A DNA stretch of 64,000 nt from Atrina japonica (taxonomy: Eukaryota; Mollusca; Bivalvia; Pterioida; Pinnidae): contig BROG01000030.1 of the NCBI GenBank assembly GCA_030159075.1, positions 186,001 to 250,000 of the forward strand. The letters are read 5' to 3'. Every line of letters starts with the position of its first letter. Positions within the stretch are counted from its first letter, which is position 1. The translations under genes were made by a program, and so were the position numbers. The notes beneath the pieces were generated by a model. It was not told the DNA's origin. It did not search any database and saw nothing but the letters and a program-made list of their open reading frames with translations. Shown one piece after another: positions 1-10,646 of this stretch.

Positions 1-117
1 TTCAGTGTACTTAAAAATTTGAGAAAGCCATGGAAACCAACTCCATCAATCTTTGGAAAGAGAAGTACTTGTGTTATCTCAGACTGTGTTGTACAGAGTC
101 TTATCATTATGTAAGAA

Positions 118-1259
118 GTGCATGCAGGGCAGAGATGTGTTATGTACATAGTGGATATTTCTTTTGAGACAGATGGACATGTTCATGAAACACAATGTGA
201 ATGTGCAACAGGGATGGGACCCAATGCACATGTTTGTGCTGTGCTATATGCATGTCATATGTTTACAGTGAAGAAAACCATAATAACAGAGCAGACATGC
301 ACTCAGAAACTGCGAACATTTCACCATGCACCTCAGTACAAGGGATCACCAGTGAAAGCTAGAGACATAGTCATGGGAGGCTGTGGTGAATTTTCAAATG
401 TATCATTTGATCCACGACCAGAGGAATACAGGGGAATGTTGGGATATAGTGACTTCTTTAGAAACATTTGCATGAATTTCAAAGGAATATCATCCATGCC
501 CATTTTTCAGTTTTTTCAGCCAGCAAATAATTTAGCTGTTGAACATGCCATGACTATTTAAAGGAAACACCCGAGGATACGTTCTTGCAATCCATTAATG
601 TAAGCAAGATCAATGAGAAGGAGAGAATGGAGGTGGAAATTTCAACTAGGGAACAGAACAAGAATGAAACATGGCGTAACAAAGAAAAAAAAGAATACAA
701 CCTCACATTATGGTCGTATATGCAAGGCAACAGAAAGGAGTGATATGAAAAAAAAATAGCATCTGCTCTAATTGAAAACAGAAAAATAAAATCAGAGGCC
801 ATTGCAAATATATTGAAATATGAGAAAGAGGGAATAAAAAAGTATGAAAATGACAAAGGTGTTACTGTCAAAGACTGTGGTATATATGTGTGCAGGGAAT
901 GCCCTTTTCTCGGTTCCTCGCCTGATGGCATCCTGGATAAAAACTTAATTTGTGAAGTGAAGTGTCCTTTCTCTACAAAACAAACAAGCCAATCAATGGT
1001 ACCACAGTTCCGTATTTAAAATCAATCAATGGCAAATTATTCTTGGATAGTAAACATGACTATTATTACCAAATTCAAGGACAGTTGTTTTGCTCAGAGC
1101 ATTCTGCATGTGACCACATTAACTGACATACAATATATCAGGATTGAAAAGGATGTTGAATTTATTTCAGGAATGATTGAGAAGTTGAAATCTTTTTACA
1201 GGTGTTACTTTCAACCAACTCTCTTAGAAAAAATGTTTAACAAGCCTCTGTACCAGTAG
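118..1259 (+). pseudogene. SWIM/YqaJ-like nuclease gene of a DNA transposon, decayed
   Basis: Three plus-strand open segments in different frames make one degraded gene. The first (118-561) has a SWIM-like zinc finger, seen as a CEC pair followed by HVCAVLY; the usual second Cys before His reads Ala. The second (813-1019) carries the YqaJ-type nuclease core FLGSSPDGI...CEVKCPFS, with the catalytic Asp of SPDG and the E-x-K pair. The third (1029-1259) resembles the family's C-terminal helices. YqaJ nucleases are lambda-exonuclease-fold (PD-(D/E)XK) enzymes that recur in eukaryotic DNA transposons. The gene converges on the DDE_4 transposase pseudogene on the other strand, so I read both as one dead element of ISL2EU type (family arrangement from memory). 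At least two frame changes separate the segments. The 5' end may lie outside the window. Confidence 0.72.
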
Positions 1260-1689
1260 TACATGTCTTCTCATAAACTACCAGTACGTAAACTACCAGT
1301 ATGTGATATAACTCGTGACCAACACAATTCGTTCTTGATACTGAACAGAAAACGAAAACACTGAATAATTTTGAACATAGCAAATTTAATAAAGTTTTGA
1401 AACTGAAAATCCAATGTAATTCTTTCTATTAAAATAGTTGGTGAGGAACTTACATTACATTACATTAAAGTCTCTTGATGAAAAACTGCAGTACATGCAC
1501 TTGATGATAAAATACATGTATACATGTATGCTTATATTGTGTCTGTATACAGTGATCACCAGAATTTGATTTATGGGTGTTTATACTACTTTCGACATCT
1601 AAGCAGTATTTGGAATAATACAGTTCCTAAAATTGCACTACATGCAGCAAACAAAAATTATTTCAGTTGAAAGTTTTGTTTCTGTTGCA

Positions 1690-2781
1690 GACATGGGTTC
1701 AACCAATATTTTCTATGTTTTTGCCAATCCTATTAGTCTCTCAATATGCACACGTTTGCTGGAAATCTTTCGGTCGTTTAACACTGTTTTCCTACACATA
1801 CGATTTTTCTTCCTAAAGAAAGTAGGAATATTTTAAGTGATATCATAAGGTGCAAATAAATTCTGGACATTGAAGCCCTTATCTGCTATGATACTGTCTT
1901 TTGGATCACACAATTTCAATAAACCCGAACGTTCAACTATCTGTCTGTCACTGGTTGATCCCGCATATGACTTTGAAACAAATGATATAAGCCCACCTGG
2001 TGTTGCTCCGACAAGTACTTTAACAGTGTTTCTGTTTTTATAAGTGGAAAACGTAGCTTGCTGAGACTTAGGATTTCTTGGTTTTTAACAGGGCACTCTG
2101 TACCATCTATTATGATTCTAGTCTTTGGGAAACTATGCTTAAATCAAGTTGGGCAAAAGTATCGAACAAATTCCTGTGATGGCCAGATATTCAACTCGCT
2201 CCATTGCCTATACATGAAACAAACCCATGTTAACCATATGTTTGACACACCTTTCTCAGAAATCCCAAATAACCTTCACAATTCAAAATTTGTAGTATGT
2301 CTTCTCAATTTCATGACCAACATGAAAAACTGATCAGGCACGTTCACATTAACAATATAATGGTAAACATAATTCAGACAAAATGCTGCTGGCCCTAAGG
2401 TACTGAGAACACAGTAGAATTTCATATTTTCTTAACCAGTATAGAAGTGAATCCCTACATTCTCTATGCTAAAGATGGCTTCTTTGTGGGTCTGATTTTC
2501 TGAATTCATGAAACTGCTTGTTTTGTTTTCCATCACATGATAAGTTTCAATTTCAAGTACATCATTATTCATTTCAACAATTTCACAAGCACCTATTCTA
2601 ATGTCTTCATATGGAATGCCAATAGTACTATCAGTGACAATTTCACATTCCTCACTGATAGTAACATTGGTTTGGTCCTGTCTTTGCGAGCCTGTGCTGC
2701 AGGAGTGGGTGTATCATTTGTCCAACTAAATCGACTTGGGACTGCTGTTTTCTTTAGCCGGCGTTGACGCATAGTGGTTCC
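1690..2781 (-). pseudogene. THAP-DDE_4 transposase exon, decayed
   Basis: Reading the minus strand from 2781 down, a splice acceptor (pyrimidine run ending TTCACAG) opens an exon whose start, RRLKKTAVPSRF, looks like the end of a THAP zinc finger (AVPTIF-type motif). A linker, a helix-turn-helix (FMLVMKLRRHTTNFEL) and a DDE nuclease follow. All three catalytic acids are recognisable: IIIDGTE near 2105-2125, IADKGF near 1885-1900, and HIERLIG near 1740-1750. Stops and a frame change near 2040-2180 show that the copy is dead. The enzyme would cut and join transposon ends. It faces the SWIM/YqaJ gene. The upstream THAP exon should lie beyond 2781 on the minus strand, but I could not identify it. 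The DDE_4 assignment is confident; the superfamily name is from memory. Confidence 0.72.
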
Positions 2782-3759
2782 TGTGAAGAAAAAAAAAAAC
2801 AACTTGTCACCCGATCTCAGTAGTTTTGATACAACAATATATATAATACAAAGAAAAATACTTGGGGGACATTTACCTTGTGTAACCGATATTGGGAATA
2901 ATATAGCAAAGCCTAGAACAGTAGCAAATGGTGTATTTAACCACCCTCCACACTGATGTAACTAATCACATCAATACTGATAGTGAAAGAAATTTGTGTC
3001 TGACAAAATCTAACAGATTTCTGTCTTTATTATTTATTTATTTTATTTTTTTATATAAGCCTACTTACTAACAGGTGGTCTTAACTAAAGATGTGTACTG
3101 TAGTTGGCTGTACAAGTGGACTACATGCTTGTATGTTTGCCGATATTTCAACAATCCTATTAATTCTTCAACGATCCTATCAATACGACAGTATTGTAAA
3201 CTACGATAATGTGAAATGTGCACAAAACTTTTAATCTCAATATAACTTGCTCAATTAGACAATTAGAAAATCCGTTCGATTCCAAACTTGATCCGTGGAC
3301 ACATATTCGGCGAGAAAAACAAAAATGAACTTTTTTAAAATCGATAACGAGCAGATAAATACATATTTAACGTTTCCGTTTTATTCACGAACAAAAATAA
3401 TTACAATCCATGATAGGAAAGCGAAATGTAATCATCCTCCGTGAAATGGTTTTTGCAGACGTAGCTGTACTTGCTCGGAGGACTTCACAAACTTCGTTTT
3501 GTCTCATTTAATTGCATGGATCCATTTATCTCTAAGACTTTTATCCCGAGGGATAATATGATCTCCTGGATTACTACAAAAAGGTATAACACAGGTCGTT
3601 CTAGGCATGACGATGACTCATTAGTTGTTGACACTTACTCGCTTCAATGGTTTAGAATAGATATGGCCGCTGGTTAAATGGACCAAGTCGGTTGCAGCGC
3701 CACCTATATGACCCCTTTGGGCAAATAACTCACTTCGATCCCTCATGGATGAACAACTG
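2782..3759. other. no gene seen; possible transposon flank
   Basis: AT-rich sequence without a supported gene. A short plus-strand stretch near 3091 begins like a THAP finger (MCTVVGCTSG) but runs against the orientation of the neighbouring transposase and has no partner residues that I can place. Confidence 0.4.
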
Positions 3760-4560
3760 TGTCCAGATGTCCGGAAGGAGTCAGCGTTTTCTACCAGCAT
3801 GCCAAACCCGTCGCAAATATTACATGGAAACATCTCGAGTTCAGTGAAATGTCAAGTTCGGTGTAATTGTCAGCAGTTACTTTTATTTATGATTGGCGAA
3901 AGGGAATCACGGTTTGTGGTATTGCTCATGAAAACTATCTAATAATCCTGAGAGGAGACTCATATTGTTTAAGAAGATCCCGTATCGACCATAAAACTCC
4001 TTAAACGACGATTTAAAGCGTTCAACAACGAAGCCTTGTGTATGGAGTTTATTGGCGATTCGTTTCGCTCTCAGAATAAAATATTCATAAGAGGAGCATG
4101 CCATGGCTTAATGTATATGTAATGAAAACACCACAGGCAGCAGAAGATGAAATGTTACTACTTAAAAACTGGAAGTTAAGAGATATGGAAATTGAAATCG
4201 TCACGTTTGTCATACAGTGAGGTATGAAGTTGACCGTCCTTTCAAATTTTTAAAAGCAGAAGCCTTGAACTGGGCACGATATAATGTAAACGAATGCACT
4301 TACTGAGATTACAACGGGTAGTTGACGGGGTTAAAAACAGGTAGATTCTATCTATGTGGAGTTAAACTCCTTTTAGAATTTTTAGCCTATTTAATTTTGA
4401 ACTATGTGTTATTTTTATCGTGAAAAATGTAGAATGATATATCAACTTACACTGTTTATAATTAGAAATTACAGCATAAATGGAAAGACGAAATGCAATG
4501 ATTTGACCAAAAATATACCGGTACATTGAATTGTGATATAATCCAATAATCATTGTATCT
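3760..4560 (+). repeat. diverged third copy of parts of the tandem unit
   Basis: Two blocks match the 15854-45376 duplication unit. Bases 3760-4000 (pattern GGAGTCAGCG...ATGCCA..CCCGTCGCAAAT...GTCAGCAGTTACTTTTA) match 19040-19260 and 42905-43110. Bases 4320-4460 (AACAGGTAGATTCTATCTATGTG...) match 26005-26150 and 45200-45340. The stretch at 4490-4550 (ATGATTTGACCAAAAA) matches 46260-46310. Identity is visibly lower than between the two tandem copies, and intervening parts are missing. This shows that the unit contains an older dispersed repeat family. Confidence 0.7.
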
Positions 4561-4570
4561 AATATACATA

Positions 4571-4602
4571 TAAATAGATAGATAGATAGATAGATAGATA
4601 AG
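4571..4602. repeat. GATA microsatellite
   Basis: A run of TAGA/GATA tetranucleotides, about eight units. Confidence 0.9.
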
Positions 4603-4929
4603 TTGATTTTAATTTATTTGAGCATATTTATTGCTTATTTGTGCAATGGATTGGCGACAAGTTTAAACAAACTTAGAGTCTGTCGCTCCAAATAGAGAAT
4701 TTAACCACATGAATGCGTCATCAAACACAAGTACAATATACGTACCAAGTATAAAATGGAAAACAATGAGAAAAATGAAAGGTAAAAGTGAGGATATTCA
4801 GTTTAGTGTGATCTTGTAAAGTGTGTTTTAGTTTAGATAGATTACAAATTAGTGGTGGGAACTCAAAGGGTGCAAGAAGGGGAGTGAAATGTCATTATAA
4901 TTGTCAAAATCTGAAGAAAAATATAATTT

Positions 4930-5240
4930 AGGAAAATCGCTTTGATTTAGAAATAAATGTTGAATATTTGTATGTTTAGATGGGCGGTGAAGTTGTTATA
5001 ACCATTGAGTATGGCATCAATAATTGGTATTACACCAAATTCACTCAGATCGTTGAAAAGACCTCTTCTTATTACTTGATACCTGTCGCAGTCAAGAAAA
5101 TAAATGATCAGCTCTTTCGTTGGGGTGGCCACAAAAGCATTTGTCATCAGGAACTATATTGACGTGATGGAGGTCACCATTAAGAAAACTGCAGCTGTAA
5201 TTATATAAGATAATAAGTCTGCGGTTTAAAGTTTGGGCTA
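4930..5240 (-). pseudogene. LINE ORF2 C-terminal fragment
   Basis: On the minus strand the sequence reads through a zinc-binding tail typical of non-LTR retrotransposon ORF2 proteins: CFCGHPNERADH, then, after a frame slip, a FLDCDRYQVIRRGLFNDL segment. It ends with the short hydrophobic helices that normally close such proteins (HLNIQIFNIYF). No reverse transcriptase core is present nearby, so this is a 5'-truncated insertion. It is distinct in sequence from the long LINE at 19726-24882. Confidence 0.55.
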
Positions 5241-5612
5241 ACTCTTCATAGTTCGTCCATAGTGGCAAATATTCTGGTATAGCCTGGGTGAACCTTTGAA
5301 ATTAACATAAATCGCAAATATCATAAGGGGATACCTCATTTGAGGACCCTTTCTCATAGTGTTCTACGGGTCTAGTAGATTTAGACTATATCTTAATTTT
5401 ACGTCTATATACTGGGCTAACCTGTCATAGTTAGTCCATATTGGGAAATATTCTAATATAGCCTGGTCGAACCTTTGGAATTAGCATAAGTCGCAAATAA
5501 CATACAAGTGGGGTACCTCATTTCGGGACTCCTTCTCATAGTGTTTTACGGGTCTAGGAGATGTGGACTATATCTTACTTTTACGTCTATATACTTAGCT
5601 AACCTTTCATAG
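5227..5612 (+). repeat. tandem duplication of a ~184-bp unit
   Basis: The block starting GGGCTAAC..TCATAGTT.GTCCATA..GG.AAATATTCT recurs at about 5229 and 5412, and its start recurs again at 5597. The units share GCCTGG.(C)GAACCTTTG(G)AATTA and the CTCATAGTGTT(C/T)TACGGGTCTAG block. Two full copies and a partial third. Confidence 0.8.
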
Positions 5613-7039
5613 GTAGCCCTTCCATTCATCAATAACGAAATTCCATTGCAAAACATGCATATATACATTCTTGTCATTGAGTCATTCAACTTTGACAGTA
5701 AATGTCTCGTGTCTCCTATGAGATTATTATTACATAACAGAAAATACATATTTTGTGCTGAGCGTCGCGGTTTTGACATATAACTATGTGACTTTTATTT
5801 TAAGTTCATTGATTCCGACATAAAGGACGTGCCTCAATGTACTTTATGTACTAGGTGTATTTTGATTAATTTTGGTCTCGAGAATGACACACGTGGGCCT
5901 AAAAGCCTCCATCTAGTTTGAAGGTTTAGAGATATTAATTGCCAAACTTATTTAATGATTGATTATTTTTTTTACGAACATCAATGTTGTCACACATGTA
6001 GTTGTCTCTGTCGTTTGAAATCTTTGTTATGAAAAAATCGATCTCAGAAGTAAAAGTATAGATTATTTGCATTATTATTAGACAAAATATCATTGTTATT
6101 TGTTCTACCATCAACATAATCACGTTCTTTTGACTTAAAATTGCAAAATGCATTTCAGCGTGGACTTTCTCCGAAATTGATATTTAAAGAATAATAGTAA
6201 AACATAATAAGTACACTGTATTGTAGATATAACAGGTGTGTAAAATATAAAAAAGAGCTAACGACACATTGATCACACATACAATTTGTCTAAATTTGAG
6301 ATAAATTAATGTACATAACTTTAACAGGTGTCAAAGATTAAGGTATATTTTAATGCATTTGAATGAGAATTAGAAATTTCTTTAATAGTAATTGTTTGAT
6401 ATCATGAGATTTATCCTAATCTTGATGTTTGATTTACAAAGATTTTAAAATATACTTGTTAAGACCTGTATCAACTTTTGCTTGGAATTTCTAACTTTAA
6501 AGTTGGCTTTCCAACTTTTTTCTTGGCTTTTGCAACTTTATTCTTGGAATTTCCAACTTTGTACGAGTTAGACAGCTAATGTCTACTAAATTTCCCTTTG
6601 TTTTCAGAGGTAATCAGTTTGTCAAAGATGCCACAATTAATGTTTGGAAGCCACAAAATAGTCTTTCATGCCTTTAAAGATAATAATAATAAGATTCCGG
6701 GGGAGCATACCACGTAAAATTTATTTCATTTGTATTATGTTTGCTGAGAAAATCTTCTTTTGAACATGTCTAGATCTGCCACCACGTTATACTACAATCT
6801 TGATCACAAAGGCAAAGAAACTGAAAAAAATAAATGATTTGTCCCATAAATATTAAAAATAAATAAATTTCTGTTGTGACGTAATGAAAATGAATAATCT
6901 GACTAAAGTAAAGTGACCCCAATATGCTTCCGTAGATATCAAACTATCAAGAGGTTGGAGTCAAATTTCTTACATACATGAATTTATTTGGGAAATGAAA
7001 TTTTAAATGCTCTGTACCAGCGTAAAATGACTCTAAGGT
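5613..7039. other. AT-rich, no gene seen
   Basis: No convincing coding frame. Around 6470-6560 a short imperfect repeat of about 30 bp built on CTTGGAATTTCCAACTTT occurs four times. Confidence 0.5.
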
Positions 7040-7057
7040 ATATATTATATATATATA

Positions 7058-7104
<47 letters not shown>
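7040..7104. repeat. TA microsatellite
   Basis: A long run of alternating T and A with two short interruptions. Confidence 0.95.
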
Positions 7105-7106
<2 letters not shown>

Positions 7107-8334
7107 GTAGTGATATTTTACATGACTCAAAACTGGAAATCTAGACTCTGCAACAGCAAACAATGATATACTACATGTATTGAATTAAACATGTATTTAA
7201 GTTATTTTCAGGCCTAATGAATATTTGTTTTTTTAAATCAACGATGACAAAAGAATGATGTTTGCACCAGATTTAACTCCATTATCGGTAATATATCGAC
7301 GCTGTCTCATGTGTAACCATGCCACGTTCACCGTTCAAAATCCGTTAACCCCGTAATATCAACCGGATATACCATCATACATGGATGATCCGTAACAAGT
7401 GCGTTGTTTCTCACATCTCTGATATAATTGCCCATATAAAGTATGAAAGAAACATGCATTTATGATTACTATGTACGAGGTATGAATTAAGTGATGCACC
7501 ATTGAATTATCACTCGCCGAACAATACAAAATTTATAACAATATTACCAGGTTTTATGACAGGTGTGTATGACATATCCGAAAATGCCTTAATAAATATA
7601 CCTTAATGCCTTAATATACATGTATATATAAAATAATAATACATTAGGCTGGCATAAGCACTGAATCACGTGTGTGTACAATGTACATTTATTATTTTAT
7701 AATTCATTTTTCATTGTTACTAAAATAGGTCATATCTGTTTCAAATGATGCGACGAGGAAGCATTACTGTGGAACAACACTCGAAATTGTTCAATAAATG
7801 TATGCCAAACAAAATGTCAGAGACTCATAGAGCTATTTGTTAGACCATCAAGATATCAATATGTATTTAATAAATGCAAACTGATGAAAGTAAACAATGA
7901 TGATAATATGAGTTTCTATTATCTTCCAGTGTCAATTATTGACCGTGGTTTAGCTCTATTAGGATATCTGCATTTATGCCTACAATGAATTATGATAAAG
8001 TTGTTTTTTTTACAAGATTACAAGATTTTATTGATTCTCAAATTAACTAAATTAATGCTATAGAGAAAAACGTAATATTATACATAACAACAATATTTAC
8101 ATACATATACAAATAATGTTATATGACAATACAGTATAGCAATACATTAATTTGCATTTCTAATGAGGCCCTATTTTGTGTACAACTATCCTAATATAAT
8201 TGCAGGTTTTTCATATTTGTAACATTACAATTTTTTTTAAATAACAAACTTTAAAGTATTGATTTGTTTACTTGCCAAATGCAAGTTTTCTTACAAAGAT
8301 CGTGGATATTTTTGTGACGTAGTGGATATTTATA

Positions 8335-8559
8335 CTGTAGAATCAGAGAATTTCGTGAGGTTGAAATTTTAAGTTGTTAGAAAAAAACAGATTCGTTGAC
8401 ATTTTATTTCGTTGAAATAAAACAAAAGTTGGTAAAGGAGCCTATCTGTATAATACCCAGCGCAATATTTTGTTAATTTTCGTCATGATATTAATTTCGT
8501 TAATATATGAAAGCAACGAAACGAAATTAAAACCATGACGACATTGTTTGATTCTACAG
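8335..8559. mobile_element. 225-bp MITE with TA target sites
   Basis: The termini CTGTAGAATCA (8335) and TGATTCTACAG (ending 8559) are perfect inverted repeats flanked by TA on both sides. Internal parts, such as TTTCGTTGAAAT and AACGAAACGAAAT, are also partly inverted. There is no coding capacity. This pattern fits a mariner/pogo-type MITE. Related AACGAAATT...ATTTCGTTGATATCGG fragments occur near 49160-49220 and 60885. Confidence 0.75.
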
Positions 8560-10460
8560 TATATTATGCCCTAAATCAACTTGTATATACTGCAAAACAA
8601 AGGTAATTCCATTATTATTAAGTATTTATAGGTAACTTCTTCACCGTTAGACTGGTTTTTAATAATTGCGTAATATTCTATTGGGACTTTAATCTCAGCA
8701 TAAGCTATGTATTTTTTTTCAAAAACTATGTTGCCTTTTTAATACTTCTTTTGATACACAATAACAAAACAGAGCGATACTCAGCCACAAAAAGTCTTAA
8801 ATGCCTACATATTTTGTGAAAATTGCTTGGGAAACAAGTTTTTTACTTTTTTTAATTGTAATTGATTAATATTTGTACATAAATACCACACTGGACCTGA
8901 CTTTATTTTCACAAAATATAGAGGATTTTTCATGCCTGCATATCCCAATTCTCAAGGGGATATTGTATGCCAATGCTCAATTCAATTCCTTTTATTCTCA
9001 TTGTACAAAACAATAGGTCGAAAGGGAAAATGCCAAACAATTGTACAATCGTTATAACGAATATATAGCGTGAAAAGTGTACAGGTGTATATACTATTAT
9101 ACTCAACCTGGAGTGTTAACTCTCCCGCCGTTTCGGTTATTGATAATTTTGATAAATCAGAATTTCAGAAGGAAGATTATAAAACTTTAAAGTATTTGAA
9201 CGAAATTCTAAGGGTATAAATGCCTATACTTTCCTAGGTTCCTTAAGAGATTTGTCATAGTCATAGTATATAATGATATTCATTGCCAAATCCATCCCAT
9301 ATAAATTACAGTCTTTTGATTTCTAGGAGTATTTGTCCATCTGCCTGTTTCAATAGGTAGTCTATGATTACTAGTTCTAACTCAGGCTTATAATTCAATG
9401 TTATTTCTAGGTAGATCAAGGTCCAAATATTTATATGCGTATCGCTTTACCATCATGCTCTAGGTTAATTGGTATTTTGGCGCTGCGGGATGTCGAGCAT
9501 GAGCCTTACGTCATACATGAAGAACGACTATTCAGTGGCATAGGATTTAGTCAAGATGGGTTCGACTGCATTACCGTCATCATGTATGTTTTGGTATTGA
9601 TTTTCATAAAACATTATTGGTAACTTTTTTTTATTATTATCAATTTATTGGTAACTTAGTATTCATCTCAATTCGCAAATATGTATTTTGATAAGAAAAC
9701 GTTACCCCCCCCCCCCACGGAATTCTAATTTACAACGAACGTAAAAAGTAAACAAGCAAATTATACAATGTGGTTATTTTTCAATCCTAATTTGCAATCT
9801 AACGAATGGTATATGGGATTCACAATTTTTCACGAAATTGATAAAATGAAAATTACAGTTTTTAAGGGATTAGCCATTTTGAGTAAGATGATGAGTAAAC
9901 AAGGAAAATTACGTTTCCTCTTACAAATAGTGACCAACACGGAAGTCTTGAAAATCCAGAGATGTGATCAATAGCTGATTATTTTACCCTATTTGATCAT
10001 TAAGGGGGGGGGGCTTGCCAATTCTTTCTCTCTTATTAATTCTTTAAAAGAAAAAGAATTGACTGTGTACCATAGAAATTCATGAAAGCTGAAAATTTTA
10101 GCTAGCTGAGGCTCATTTATCCATGTATTAAACTAAAAAAGATTTTGTTGAAAAAATTATAAATGAGGAAACTCATATTACTTGACAATTCGCCCAGTAT
10201 CTAGGGGAACTTTTGGCTAGCTAATTCTTTCCCCACTAGTTGATTATCAAGGGGAAATATCTTTCCCCCTATTTGATCAATCAGGGGGGAAACTTTTGCT
10301 AAATTTAACTAAATCTTTGAAAATATTACAGTATAATAATAAAATTGCATGTTTTCCGGTTGAAATGAAGCATACAATAAAATGTTTCTGTTAAATACAA
10401 AGTAAATTGCTGATTACTCCACTTATATACTGTGATTGGTTAAAACTATCTACAATCTTA
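8560..10460. other. no gene seen
   Basis: AT-rich sequence with homopolymer runs of C near 9706 and G near 10004. The region near 9000 resembles the untranslated tail of a retroelement, but nothing can be assigned. The preceding stretch, 7105-8334, is likewise empty of recognisable genes. Confidence 0.4.
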
Positions 10461-10464
10461 AACA

Positions 10465-10640
10465 TCTACAGTGGAACCTCGCTATTAAGACAACCTAACT
10501 GACAGACTCAAAGTGGTCTGATTAATGAAGTGGTCACTTAAGTGAAGTTCTGTAATTATTCAATATTAATAAAGAGACTGGAAATTCATTACGAGGTGGT
10601 CTTCTAAGCGATGTGGTCTTTAGGCGAGATTGCACCTTAT
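10465..10640. repeat. short dispersed repeat (GTGGAACCTCG...GTGGTCTTTAGGCGAG type)
   Basis: Begins ACAGTGGAACCTCGCTATTAAGAC and ends GATGTGGTCTTTAGGCGAG. A second, more diverged member (GTGGTCTTTATATAAAG...GGTGGCCGTTAAAGTAGA) is at 60160-60340. Such non-coding repeats are widespread in marine invertebrate genomes (from memory). It lies directly 3' of the carboxylesterase gene. Confidence 0.55.
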
Positions 10641-10646
10641 TTCATA

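Noticed and set aside
3091..3140. THAP-like start MCTVVGCTSG on the plus strand
   Set aside because: Wrong orientation for the nearby transposase, and no following C..H pair could be found.
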